Positions 14,207-24,663 of a DNA stretch of 64,000 nucleotides are shown here, in pieces. Numbering within the stretch: position 1 is the first letter of the stretch; every line of letters starts with the position of its first letter. Source of the stretch: an uncultured Clostridia bacterium (GTDB taxonomy: Bacteria; Bacillota; Clostridia; TANB77; CAG-508); assembly GCA_934167965.1 (NCBI GenBank), contig CAKPMJ010000005.1, forward strand, positions 1 through 64,000. Direction: 5' to 3'. A program made the position numbers and the translations under genes. The notes beneath the pieces are model-generated. The model was not told the origin of the DNA, did not search any database, and saw nothing but the letters and a program-made list of their open reading frames with translations.

Positions 14207-17200
14207 ATGCAAAATAAAAAAATGTATGAATTAACTAATCCACAAAAGAGTATCTGGCTAACCGAACAATATTATAGTAATACTGCTATCAATAATATTT
14301 GCGGTAGCTTGTTAGTAAAAGAAAATTTAAATGTAGAACTATTTAATCTAGCTATTAATAAATTCGTAGAAAATAATGATAGCTTCAGGTTACATTTTAC
14401 TCTTAATGATGGTACACCTTATCAATATTTAGTACCAAATGAATTTATTAATTTCGAAGTAATTAATTTAAATAATGAAAAAGAAATTGATCAAGTGGCA
14501 GAAAAAATTGTAAAAGTGCCATTTAATTTTTATGACTCAAGATTATTTGATTTTAAAATATTTAAACTAAAAAATGGTTTTGGTGGATTTATTGTAAATG
14601 TTCATCACATTATTTCTGATGCCGCAACATTATCTTTTGTAGGCACTGAAATTGCTGACATTTACGCATCATTAATTAATAATGATGAAATTCCATCAAA
14701 ATCATTTTCTTATATTGACTATATAAATTCAGAAAAGGATTATCTAAAAAGCAATAGGTTTGAGAAAGATAAAGAATATTGGAATAACTTACTTTCTCCT
14801 CTTCCAGAAGTTGCAACAATTCCATCTTCAAAGACTGAAGAAGATTCTCCAATCGCTCGTAGAATGGAATTCACTTTTGGTAAAGAATTGCTTGAAAAAA
14901 TAAATGCATTTTGCAAAGAAAACAAAATATCTATGTACAATTTCTTAATTGCTATTTATAGTATCTATATTGGTAGAATAAATAACATGGATGTATTTAC
15001 TTTAGGTACTCCTATACTTAACAGAACTAATTTTGCCGAAAAACATACTTCAGGTATGTTTATTAGTACATCCATATTAAAAATTAATACTCAAAACAAT
15101 CCTTCATTTATTGAATTTGCTCAAAATATTGCAAAAGATTGTATGGGTATGCTTCGTCATCAAAAATATAATTATCAATATATTTTAGAGGATTTGCGAA
15201 AAGCAAATAAAAATTTATCAAATTTATATAACATAGGATTATCTTACCAAATAACTAAAGCAACTGATAGTAATATTTCACTCCCATATTCAACTAAATG
15301 GCATGGAACACCATTTATAGCAAATGACTTAGATATAAACTTTCATGATAATGACAACTCTGGTTCTTTATTAATTGAATATGATTATAAAATTTGCAAA
15401 TATGATAGTTATGATATTAATAATATTCATAATAGAATTGTTTGTATAATAACTCAAATATTAAATAATCCTAATTGCTTAATTAATAATATATCTATTT
15501 TAACTAAAGAGGAAGAAAATCAAATATTAAATAATTTCAATAACACATATTTAGATTATGATAAATCAACAACAATAGTTGATTTATTTGAAAAACAGGT
15601 TAAAAATAATCCTGATAATATTGCAGTTATTTTTGAAGATGAAAAAATAAAATATAGTGAATTAAATAAAAAAGCAAATCAATTTGCACATTATATTTTA
15701 AACAATTTCGACGTTCAAAATTCTAATATTGCTATTTTATTAAATAGAAGTGTAAACATATATATTGCTATGTTAGCCGTTTTAAAACTAGGCGCAAACT
15801 ATACTTTAGTGGATCCTAAACTTCCAATAGATAGAATAAAATACATGATAAAAAATAGTAATACTAGTTTATTAATATCAGATTTAGAGATGTCTAAAGA
15901 ACTTGAATTTGACAATATTGTTAACTTTAATAATATAAACGCTAATTATAAAACAACTAATTTAAATATAAAAATAAATGCAGAATCTCCTTGTTGTGTT
16001 ATATACACTTCTGGTTCAACAGGTACTCCAAAAGGCGTTATCTTAACACATAAAGGTATAGTAAATATGGTAAATTCATATAATAAAATCTTAAAAACTG
16101 ATACACTAAAATCCTTTTTAAGTATTAGTACAGTATCTTTTGATATGTTTGCTGTAGAAACTTTTGTACCTCTACTAAATGGTAAAAAAGTAATTTTAAC
16201 ATCTAATACAGAACAAAATTCTCCTTTAGAATGGCAAAAATTAATTACTGAAAATAATATTGAGTTTATATTAACTACACCTTCTAAAATAGAATTATTA
16301 TTACTAGATAGTATCAATTCTAACTGTTTAAAAAATGTTAAAGTTATTCAATTAGGTGGAGAAACATTCACTAATTTATTATATAATAAACTATCTAAAG
16401 TAACAAATGCTAATATATTCAACGGTTATGGTCCTACAGAATCAACAGCTTGCTGTTCTACTAAAAATGTTTCTATAGATAATATATCAACTATTGGTAA
16501 ACCATTCTGCAATACAAATATTTATATATGTGATAAAACTCTAAACCTTTTACCAGTAGGAATTATAGGTGAAATATGTGTTTCAGGTGATGGTGTTTCC
16601 TTAGGTTATATAAATAATAAGGAAATGACAGAAAAATCATTTGTACATAATAACTTTAATAATTCTATTATGTATAAGACCGGTGATTTAGGGAAATTCA
16701 ATTCTTCTGGAGAATTAGAATATATAGGAAGAAGAGATAATCAAGTAAAATTGCGTGGTTTACGTATAGAATTAAGTGAAATATCTAACAAAATAAATAG
16801 TATTGATGGAATAAATAATAGTGTAGTTGTTATAAAAAAAGTTAATGGCATAGATTCACTTTGTGCTTATATTTCTGCATCTACAAATATATCTGTAAAT
16901 AAAATAAAAAAATGTTTAAAACAATTTTTACCTGATTATATGATACCTAATTTTTATAGTTTTATAGATAATATACCATTAACATTAAATGGAAAAGTTG
17001 ACTTTAGAAAACTTCCTGAAATATCAGTCAAACTAACAAACAATAAGGAAGATTTGTCTAATTTATCTGATATAGAAATAAAAATAAAAAATATATGTGA
17101 AGAATTTTTGAATACATCTTCATTAAATATTAATTCTAATTTATTTGAATTAGGTGGAGATTCTCTTTTTGCTATAAAACTAGCAACAAAATTGTCATCT

Positions 17201-20200
17201 ATGTTTGATATTGATTTAAAAGTTGATAAAATATTTGCATATCCAACTATAAAAGATCTATCTAACTATATAGAAAATGAATCTATAAAAATAAAATCTA
17301 TAAAAATAAATAAAGCTGAAAAACAACCTTTTTACCCTCTTTCATCAGGGCAAAAGAGAATATATTATGCTTGCCAAAAAAATAACACTTCAACTGCATA
17401 TAATGTAGCAGGAGCATTTGTAATTGACACTATACTTGATAAAGATAAAGTTCAAAATGCCTTTAATACAATAATAAAAAATAATATTGCATTTAGAACT
17501 TATTTTAGGAAAGTAGATGGAACACCTATGCAATTTATTTTAGATGATATAGATTTTAAAATAAATTGCTTCAAAGATAAAATAGACAATCCTAAAAAAC
17601 TTATAGATACTTTTTCTAAGCCTTTTAATTTAGAAGAATGTCCTTTACTAAGGGTAGAATTACATTATTTAAATAATAATCAATCTGCCATATTAATAGA
17701 TTCACATCATATTATACTTGATGGTGTTTCTTTAGATGTATTTATGAAAGAGTTCTGTAATATATATTCTGGTAATACTCCTTCAAAAAATACAATTGAT
17801 TATATAGATTATTCTGTATGGGAAAATAATTTTAATAAGTCTAGTGACATCATTCCAATAGAAAATTACTGGCTAAATAAATTTAAAGATATATCTAATC
17901 CTATACTTAATTTGCCTTATGATTATGCAAATAATATTAACACATTTAGAGCAAATAGAATAAATAAAATAATTCCTGATGATATATTTAAAAAATTAGA
18001 AGAATTATCAAATATCAATGATTGTTCTCCATATATGTTATTCTTATCTGCATTCTTTATTTTACTTTATAAATATACAGGTCAAAATGACATATTTGTC
18101 GGAAGTCCTATATCAGGAAGATATTCAGAAGAAATACAAAATATAATAGGAATGTTCACTAATAATATTGTTTTAGAAGAAAAGATAAAGGATGCATCTT
18201 CTTTTAGAGACATATTAAAACAAGTAAAAACAACTGTATTAGAAGCTCTATCTAATCAGCCATATCCTTATGATCAACTAGTTGAAAAATTAAAACTTGG
18301 AAATAATAATTCCTTATTAGATGTTATGTTTGTTTATCAAAACATATCTAAAAATGACTTTAATATAAATAATCATAAAATAGAAGGAATTTCTTCTAGC
18401 AATAAATTTTCAAAATTTAATTTATTATTAGAAATACAGCCAAGCAATAATTTACTTAGTTTTGAGTATAACACCTCTTTATTTAAAACAGATACTATTA
18501 CTAGCTTATTAGAACATTATATTTTCATATTGAACCAAATTATTAGCAATATTAATATAAAAATTACTGATATTGAAATAATTACAGATAAAGAAAAACA
18601 ACTTTTAGAGAAATTTAACAATACATATGTTGAACCAAATAATGATACAATAATTTCTTTATTTGAAAATCAAGTAAAGGAAAACAAAGACAATATAGCT
18701 TTGATTTGCAATGACTGGTATATGACTTATAATCAATTAAATGAAAAAGTAAATAGTTTAGCACACCATTTAATAAATAAAGGAATAAAAAACAATGATA
18801 TAGTTTGTATAATGACAAACCGTTCATTTGAAACAATAATTTCTATGCTTGCAATACTTAAAGCAGGAGCAGCATTCTTTAATGTCGACCCAACTTATCC
18901 TATTGATAGAACAAATTATTACATTGAAGATAGCAACGTTCAATTTGTTTTAACGCAGAGATCCCTAAGAGATTTGGTCTCTAACATTAAAAATTGTATA
19001 GAAATTGACCTAGATAATGAAACTATATACTCTAAACATTATGACAATCCTAACATTCACCATAATCCAACTGACTTATCTTATATTATTTATACATCTG
19101 GATCTACAGGTGTACCAAAAGGTGTAATGTTAAACCAAATAGGATTTGCTAATATGGCTAAAGCGATGACTTTAGTATTAGATTATTTAAAAGATGGTAA
19201 TAAGCAAACTTTACTTTCTGTAACATCAACACCATTTGATATATTTGTTTATGAAATATTCGTTTCTCTAACTCACGGATTAAGAGTTGTTATGGCAAAC
19301 AATGCAGAACATAGAAATCCTTTATTGTTAGAAAACTTAATACAAAAACATTCTGTAACCGCAATGACTGTTACCCCTAGTCTTATGAAAATAATATATG
19401 ATAATAGAAGTTCTGATGCAGCACTTTCTAAAGTTAAAAATATGGTCTTTGGTGGAGAACCTTTATCTGAAAAATTTGTAAAAGATTTAAAAAATCTTGC
19501 AAGTGATATAACTGTATATAATATATATGGACCTAGTGAAATTACTGTATTATCAAACGTTCAAAATTTAGATGGCGAAAAGGAACTTACTGTTGGACCA
19601 CCTATTATGAATACACAAATGTACATATTAGATCCTAATATGAAACAAGTACCTATTGGAGTTAAAGGTGAAATATATATTGCTGGTATTCAAGTTGGTT
19701 TAGGATATATCGGAAAACCTGAACTAACTAAAGAACGTTTCTTAGATAATCCATTTGGCCCTGGTAAAATATATAAATCAGGAGACATAGGAAGATGGAC
19801 ATTTGATGGTAAAATACAATGTTTAGGTAGAATAGACCACCAAGTAAAATTAAGAGGACTTCGTATAGAACTTGGTGAAATAGAAAAACAAATTGAACTT
19901 ATGAAACATGTTTCTTGTTCAGTAGTTAACAAAGTTGAAGTTGATGGAAAAGAAGCTCTATGTGCATATTTCGTAGCAGATAAACCTATTGACAATAAAA
20001 AAATTAAAGAACACCTTAGAGCAAATTTACCTGCTTATATGGTACCTTTATATATAATGCAATTACCTGAAATGCCATATACAATAAATAGAAAAATAGA
20101 TAGAAAGGCTCTACCAATACCTACAAATGTTTCTACTACTCAGGTTTCTGTTGATATAAAATCATTATCTTCTAATGAAGAAAAACTACTTCACATATGG

Positions 20201-21619
20201 AAACAAATTTTAAAAACAGATTCTATTAGTATTAATGATAATTTTTTTGATATAGGTGGAGATTCTATATCTGCTATAGACATGCAAATTGAAGCATTAA
20301 AATATGGAATCAACTTTGAATATTCAGATATATTTCAAACTCCAACAATAAAAGAACTGGCTAACAAATCTGATAAAAAATCTTCTAAATTGGACTTAGA
20401 TTATGTAATAAATTATGACTATAGTAATATAAATAAGATTCTAGCCAATAACTCAATAGATAATCTATCATCTATTGAAAAATATGACTTTAAAAATATT
20501 CTTTTAGTAGGAGCTACTGGATATCTAGGAGTTCATTTAATAAAATCCTTCCTAGAAACATATACGGGAAAAGTTTATTGCTTGGTAAGAGAAAAAAATA
20601 ATATATCTCCTGAGCAAAGATTAAAAGGTCTGTTAGAATTTTATTTTGGAACTAAATTCTTTACTAATTACAAAAATCGTATTTGTATATTAGAAGGAGA
20701 TTTAACAAAAAAAGACTTAGGTTTATCAAAAGAAGATTATTATACTTTGTCAAATAATGTAGATGTTGTAATAAATTCAGGTGCACTAGTAAAACACTAT
20801 GGTGCTATAGAAACATTTGAAACAACAAATGTTAAAGGAACACAAAATGTTGTTGACTTCTGTGTAAAAGAACATAAACGATTACTACATATTTCAACTG
20901 TAAGTGTATCTGGAAATGGTATGAAATCGAAAGATATTTCTTTAGCAAATCAAAAAATATATAAAGAATCTAACCTTTATATTGGGCAAAATTTAGATAG
21001 TGTTTATGCATATACTAAATTTAAAGCTGAAATGATAGTGCTTAATTCTATACTAGATGGATTAGATGCCTCTATTCTTAGAATAGGTAATATTGCTAGC
21101 AGATATTCAGATGGTATGTTCCAAAAAAATGTAGAAGATAATGCATTTGTAAAGCGTTTTAAATCTTTTATAGAAATAGGAGCAATACCAAAATATTCAT
21201 TAGAGCATGAATTGGAATTTACCCCTGTTGATTTATGTGCTGATGCAGTTATATCTATATTAGGATATAAGAGTTGTTGTAATGTATTCCATATATATGA
21301 TACAAACTTATTACCAATTAAAGAATTATTGAATATATTAGAAAGTATTGGAATCGAAATCACTCCTATTTCTAACAGACTTATGGCAGATGTTATAACA
21401 GGAATACTAGAAGATAATTCTAGAAAAGATATTTTATCAGGAATAATATATGATCTAGATGAAAATAAGAACTTGATATATACTTCTGATATATTATTAA
21501 ATGCAGATTTCACTAAAAAATATTTAGAAAAAATAGGATTTAAGTGGAAAAAAATAAATAAAAGTTATATAATAAAATATATGAATTACTTAAGACAAAC
21601 TGGCTTCATTAATTTTTAG
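14207..21619 (+). CDS. Dimodular nonribosomal peptide synthetase C-A-T-C-A-T-R
   Basis: This 2470-residue NRPS has the following domains: C1 (about 1-430; HHIISDA near 133), A1 (about 455-950; YTSGSTGTPKG near 599; GYGPTEST; NGKVD), T1 (LGGDSL, Ser986), C2 (about 1040-1460; HHIILDG near 1166), A2 (about 1480-1975; YTSGSTGVPKG near 1628), T2 (IGGDSI, Ser2020) and a terminal thioester reductase (from about 2098; GATGYLG NAD(P)H motif; YAYTK catalytic Tyr/Lys near 2266). An initiating C domain plus a reductase end predicts an acyl-dipeptide released as an aldehyde or alcohol, as in gut Clostridia NRPS of the same layout. Ribosome-binding site AAAGGTAGG. The kinase gene starts 10 bases after its stop. 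No phosphopantetheinyl transferase is in the window. Substrates cannot be named safely. Confidence 0.92.
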   Translation: MQNKKMYELTNPQKSIWLTEQYYSNTAINNICGSLLVKENLNVELFNLAINKFVENNDSFRLHFTLNDGTPYQYLVPNEFINFEVINLNNEKEIDQVAEKIVKVPFNFYDSRLFDFKIFKLKNGFGGFIVNVHHIISDAATLSFVGTEIADIYASLINNDEIPSKSFSYIDYINSEKDYLKSNRFEKDKEYWNNLLSPLPEVATIPSSKTEEDSPIARRMEFTFGKELLEKINAFCKENKISMYNFLIAIYSIYIGRINNMDVFTLGTPILNRTNFAEKHTSGMFISTSILKINTQNNPSFIEFAQNIAKDCMGMLRHQKYNYQYILEDLRKANKNLSNLYNIGLSYQITKATDSNISLPYSTKWHGTPFIANDLDINFHDNDNSGSLLIEYDYKICKYDSYDINNIHNRIVCIITQILNNPNCLINNISILTKEEENQILNNFNNTYLDYDKSTTIVDLFEKQVKNNPDNIAVIFEDEKIKYSELNKKANQFAHYILNNFDVQNSNIAILLNRSVNIYIAMLAVLKLGANYTLVDPKLPIDRIKYMIKNSNTSLLISDLEMSKELEFDNIVNFNNINANYKTTNLNIKINAESPCCVIYTSGSTGTPKGVILTHKGIVNMVNSYNKILKTDTLKSFLSISTVSFDMFAVETFVPLLNGKKVILTSNTEQNSPLEWQKLITENNIEFILTTPSKIELLLLDSINSNCLKNVKVIQLGGETFTNLLYNKLSKVTNANIFNGYGPTESTACCSTKNVSIDNISTIGKPFCNTNIYICDKTLNLLPVGIIGEICVSGDGVSLGYINNKEMTEKSFVHNNFNNSIMYKTGDLGKFNSSGELEYIGRRDNQVKLRGLRIELSEISNKINSIDGINNSVVVIKKVNGIDSLCAYISASTNISVNKIKKCLKQFLPDYMIPNFYSFIDNIPLTLNGKVDFRKLPEISVKLTNNKEDLSNLSDIEIKIKNICEEFLNTSSLNINSNLFELGGDSLFAIKLATKLSSMFDIDLKVDKIFAYPTIKDLSNYIENESIKIKSIKINKAEKQPFYPLSSGQKRIYYACQKNNTSTAYNVAGAFVIDTILDKDKVQNAFNTIIKNNIAFRTYFRKVDGTPMQFILDDIDFKINCFKDKIDNPKKLIDTFSKPFNLEECPLLRVELHYLNNNQSAILIDSHHIILDGVSLDVFMKEFCNIYSGNTPSKNTIDYIDYSVWENNFNKSSDIIPIENYWLNKFKDISNPILNLPYDYANNINTFRANRINKIIPDDIFKKLEELSNINDCSPYMLFLSAFFILLYKYTGQNDIFVGSPISGRYSEEIQNIIGMFTNNIVLEEKIKDASSFRDILKQVKTTVLEALSNQPYPYDQLVEKLKLGNNNSLLDVMFVYQNISKNDFNINNHKIEGISSSNKFSKFNLLLEIQPSNNLLSFEYNTSLFKTDTITSLLEHYIFILNQIISNINIKITDIEIITDKEKQLLEKFNNTYVEPNNDTIISLFENQVKENKDNIALICNDWYMTYNQLNEKVNSLAHHLINKGIKNNDIVCIMTNRSFETIISMLAILKAGAAFFNVDPTYPIDRTNYYIEDSNVQFVLTQRSLRDLVSNIKNCIEIDLDNETIYSKHYDNPNIHHNPTDLSYIIYTSGSTGVPKGVMLNQIGFANMAKAMTLVLDYLKDGNKQTLLSVTSTPFDIFVYEIFVSLTHGLRVVMANNAEHRNPLLLENLIQKHSVTAMTVTPSLMKIIYDNRSSDAALSKVKNMVFGGEPLSEKFVKDLKNLASDITVYNIYGPSEITVLSNVQNLDGEKELTVGPPIMNTQMYILDPNMKQVPIGVKGEIYIAGIQVGLGYIGKPELTKERFLDNPFGPGKIYKSGDIGRWTFDGKIQCLGRIDHQVKLRGLRIELGEIEKQIELMKHVSCSVVNKVEVDGKEALCAYFVADKPIDNKKIKEHLRANLPAYMVPLYIMQLPEMPYTINRKIDRKALPIPTNVSTTQVSVDIKSLSSNEEKLLHIWKQILKTDSISINDNFFDIGGDSISAIDMQIEALKYGINFEYSDIFQTPTIKELANKSDKKSSKLDLDYVINYDYSNINKILANNSIDNLSSIEKYDFKNILLVGATGYLGVHLIKSFLETYTGKVYCLVREKNNISPEQRLKGLLEFYFGTKFFTNYKNRICILEGDLTKKDLGLSKEDYYTLSNNVDVVINSGALVKHYGAIETFETTNVKGTQNVVDFCVKEHKRLLHISTVSVSGNGMKSKDISLANQKIYKESNLYIGQNLDSVYAYTKFKAEMIVLNSILDGLDASILRIGNIASRYSDGMFQKNVEDNAFVKRFKSFIEIGAIPKYSLEHELEFTPVDLCADAVISILGYKSCCNVFHIYDTNLLPIKELLNILESIGIEITPISNRLMADVITGILEDNSRKDILSGIIYDLDENKNLIYTSDILLNADFTKKYLEKIGFKWKKINKSYIIKYMNYLRQTGFINF

Positions 21620-21628
21620 GAGGTTATT

Positions 21629-23431
21629 ATGATAAAATATTTAAACACATCATTTATAGCACTTTCAGCATCAAGTATATTAACACTTGCAATATTAATA
21701 TACATATTACGTAATAAAAAAAATAATTCACAAATTAATAAATTATTTTCTTATACATTAATATGTATATTAATAATTTCAATTGGTGTAATTTTACAAT
21801 CTATATTTAGTAATTTATTTACTATAGATCCTATTCACTTTGAGAAATTTATATATATTGGAACTTGCTTTTTACCAGTATTTTTATATCTTACTAGTAT
21901 TGCATTTTCTAATACTAAAATAAACTTTAACAAATGGTATTTATTATTATTTGTAATACCTATAATTTCGTTGATTGTACTATGTACAAATAGTTTACAC
22001 CATTTATTTTACAAAACATATTCAATGAATACTGCTGAAGTTGTATTTGGACCATACTTCTATGTTCATACATTATATACTTATGGTTTATTGTTACTTT
22101 CTTTAATTGGATTCTTAAAATATTCAATTAAAAACTCTGGATTCTTTTCTAAGCAATCCATTCTAATAACAATAGGTTCATTAGTTCCTATAGTTGCAAA
22201 CATTTTAGGAACATTTAATATAATTCATATGACAGTATACATGACACCAATGTGTTTTTCTATAACAATTATGTTTTATGCAATTGCTATATTCAAATTC
22301 AACTTTTTAAGTGTAGCTCCAATAGCACTACAAAGAATAGTTGATAGAATGTCAGATGCATATATTGTAATAGATGAAGAAAATAATATTATTGATTTTA
22401 ACAGTACATTTATAAAAAAATTCAAGGTTAAAAATAATTCTTTAAGAGGAAAAAATATATTTGACATTATAAAATTAAATAATGGAGAATTAAGTGATAA
22501 ATTAGAAAAATCTAAAACAACGACAAACACAATATCATTTGAAAAATACATACCATCACTTAATAAATACTTTAATATAGAAATAAGTAGCATTACAAAT
22601 AAAGGAACATTTTTGGGTACATTAATATTATTTAAAGATATCACTCAACATATACAAGATATGAATACTATCCAAAATAAACAAGACCAATTAATTGAAC
22701 AAGAGCGTCTTGCTTCACTTGGACAGATGATTGGAGGAATCGCACATAACTTAAAAACTCCTATAATGTCAATATCAGGTGCAGCAGAAGGTATAAGAGA
22801 CCTAGTAAATGAATTTGATGCATCTATTGGAAACCCTGTTGTAAATAATGATGATTTTCACGCTATTGCAAGTGATATGTATGGTTGGATAGATAAAATC
22901 AAGTCATATACAGAATACATGTCAGATGTTATAACAGCAGTAAAAGGACAAGCTGTAGTGCTTGGAAATGATACAGAGATAAAATTTACTATTAGTGAAT
23001 TATTAAAAAGAGTTAATATTTTAATGAGACATGAACTAAAAAATGCTGTTGTTTACCTAAATACTGTTGTCAAAATAGATGAGAATACTTATATAAATGG
23101 TGACGTTAATAGTTTAGTACAAGTTATTAATAATATGATCTCAAATGCAATTCAAGCATATAATGGAGAACCAGAAAAAAATATTGATTTAATAGTTGAT
23201 TTATATGATAATAATCATGTCGTACTATCAGTAAAAGATTATGGACCTGGACTTCCAGATATAGTAAAAGATAAATTATTTAAAGAAATGATAACAACAA
23301 AAGGTAAAAATGGTACAGGACTTGGTTTATATATGTCATACTCAACAATAAAAGCACATTTTAATGGTAATGTAACTGTTGAGTCTGAAAAAGGAAAAGG
23401 TACAACCTTTAATATTATTTTACCTTTATAA
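21629..23431 (+). CDS. Sensor histidine kinase with 7TM input and PAS domain
   Basis: This 600-residue protein has about seven hydrophobic helices (residues 5-225, resembling the 7TM histidine-kinase input family), a PAS domain (about 235-335), a short coiled coil, a phosphoacceptor helix with His373 in IAHNLKTP, and an ATPase domain with N box NNMISNAIQAY, G1 DYGPGLP and G2 GTGLGLYMS. Autophosphorylation is expected, and the partner is probably the downstream REC/HD-GYP protein. AGGAGG of this gene lies in the NRPS stop region, so the two genes form an operon. The kinase may sense the NRPS product or a related signal (inference). Confidence 0.88.
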   Translation: MIKYLNTSFIALSASSILTLAILIYILRNKKNNSQINKLFSYTLICILIISIGVILQSIFSNLFTIDPIHFEKFIYIGTCFLPVFLYLTSIAFSNTKINFNKWYLLLFVIPIISLIVLCTNSLHHLFYKTYSMNTAEVVFGPYFYVHTLYTYGLLLLSLIGFLKYSIKNSGFFSKQSILITIGSLVPIVANILGTFNIIHMTVYMTPMCFSITIMFYAIAIFKFNFLSVAPIALQRIVDRMSDAYIVIDEENNIIDFNSTFIKKFKVKNNSLRGKNIFDIIKLNNGELSDKLEKSKTTTNTISFEKYIPSLNKYFNIEISSITNKGTFLGTLILFKDITQHIQDMNTIQNKQDQLIEQERLASLGQMIGGIAHNLKTPIMSISGAAEGIRDLVNEFDASIGNPVVNNDDFHAIASDMYGWIDKIKSYTEYMSDVITAVKGQAVVLGNDTEIKFTISELLKRVNILMRHELKNAVVYLNTVVKIDENTYINGDVNSLVQVINNMISNAIQAYNGEPEKNIDLIVDLYDNNHVVLSVKDYGPGLPDIVKDKLFKEMITTKGKNGTGLGLYMSYSTIKAHFNGNVTVESEKGKGTTFNIILPL

Positions 23432-23437
23432 TACTTG

Positions 23438-23475
23438 AAAGATATAATTTTGAATGAAATTATATCTTTTTATTT
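23438..23475 (+). terminator. Terminator after the kinase
   Basis: AAAGATATAATTT (23438-23450) and AAATTATATCTTT (23457-23469) are perfect arms, followed by TTTATTTTT. The response regulator downstream has its own promoter. Confidence 0.8.
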
Positions 23476-23488
23476 TTGCCAAAAACTG

Positions 23489-23517
23489 TTGCTTTTTGTA
23501 AAAATTATGATTATAAT
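23489..23517 (+). promoter_or_regulatory. Promoter of the HD-GYP response regulator
   Basis: TTGCTT (23489-23494) and TATAAT (23512-23517) have a 17-base spacer. The same -35 hexamer occurs at the NRPS promoter. Confidence 0.6.
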
Positions 23518-23543
23518 GTGGATATAATAAGGAGGGTTTTATT

Positions 23544-24647
23544 ATGCGTATTGGTAATATGATAAAACAAGAAAATACTACAGAAGAAAATCCTAACTCA
23601 TCATATAAAATACTAGCAGTTGATGATGAAATAGGAATAGTTGATTCCTTATCTATATTTTTAAAAAGATCTGGATATTCTTTTACAGGAGTTACAGATC
23701 CTTTAGAAGCAATAGAAAAAATAAAAAATGAACATTTTGATATATTGCTATTAGACTTTATTATGACTCCATTACACGGAGACCAAGTCGTTGAAGAAAT
23801 TAGAAAATTTAATAAAGAATTGTATATCTTATTGCTTACTGGTCATAAGGATTTAGCTCCACCACTAGAAACAATAAAAAGACTTGATATACAAGGATAT
23901 TGTGAAAAGAGTGATAAATTCGACCAATTACTTTTATTAATTGAGTCTGGAATAAAATCTGTTGAACAGATGAGACAAATAAAGAAAATAAATGAACAAC
24001 TTGCTGATACTTATAACAAACTAGAACAAGCTTACATGGAGAGCATTCAAACAGTTAGATATACAGTTGAAGCAAGAGATACATATACGAGAGGTCACTC
24101 TGATAGAGTTGCAGAATATTCTGTTTTAATAGGTAAAAAATTAGGTCTATCTGAAGAAGATCTTAGACGTCTCAGAATTGGTGGTCTTTTCCATGATGTT
24201 GGAAAAATTGGTGTTCCTGATAGTGTATTACAAAAAAATGGTAAACTTACTGATGAAGAATATTCAGAAATAAAAAGCCATCCTACAATAGGAGCACACA
24301 TACTATCTACGGCAACTATTTTTCAAGACATATTACCTATTGTAAAATATCATCATGAAAGATATGATGGTACAGGATATCCTAGTAATTTAAAAGGAGA
24401 AAACATACCTTATCTTGCAAGAATAACGGCTATTGCAGACTGTTTTGATGCAATGACATCTAAGAGGGTTTATAGAGATTCTCTTCCTTTAGATGTAGTT
24501 ATATCTGAAATAGAAAAATGTAAAGGTACACAGTTTGACCCTCAAATAGCTGATGCATTTTTAGATATTTTACGTAATGATTATAATAGTATAATACTAA
24601 TTCAAAGTAAATATGATACTGAAACACCAGAAAAGAGTAAGTTTTAA
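23544..24647 (+). CDS. Response regulator with HD-GYP phosphodiesterase domain
   Basis: This 367-residue protein has a receiver domain (about 25-145; acidic pocket AVDDE, phosphoacceptor Asp in LLLDFIM near 70, Lys in YCEKS), then a coiled linker and a full HD-GYP domain (about 170-350) with RGHSDRVAEYS, LFHDVGKIG (HD) and HHERYDGTGYP (GYP). All metal ligands seem present, so c-di-GMP hydrolysis is likely once phosphorylated. AAGGAGG precedes the ATG. It stands behind the NRPS and kinase, and probably links this locus to c-di-GMP-controlled behaviour such as motility or pili (inference). Confidence 0.9.
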   Translation: MRIGNMIKQENTTEENPNSSYKILAVDDEIGIVDSLSIFLKRSGYSFTGVTDPLEAIEKIKNEHFDILLLDFIMTPLHGDQVVEEIRKFNKELYILLLTGHKDLAPPLETIKRLDIQGYCEKSDKFDQLLLLIESGIKSVEQMRQIKKINEQLADTYNKLEQAYMESIQTVRYTVEARDTYTRGHSDRVAEYSVLIGKKLGLSEEDLRRLRIGGLFHDVGKIGVPDSVLQKNGKLTDEEYSEIKSHPTIGAHILSTATIFQDILPIVKYHHERYDGTGYPSNLKGENIPYLARITAIADCFDAMTSKRVYRDSLPLDVVISEIEKCKGTQFDPQIADAFLDILRNDYNSIILIQSKYDTETPEKSKF

Positions 24648-24660
24648 AACTTACTCTTTT
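24631..24660. terminator. Bidirectional terminator between the HD-GYP gene and tex
   Basis: This is a perfect 30-base palindrome (AAAAGAGTAAGTTTT and its complement) that overlaps the end of the HD-GYP gene and lies just before the convergent tex stop. Confidence 0.85.
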
Positions 24661-24663
24661 AAT

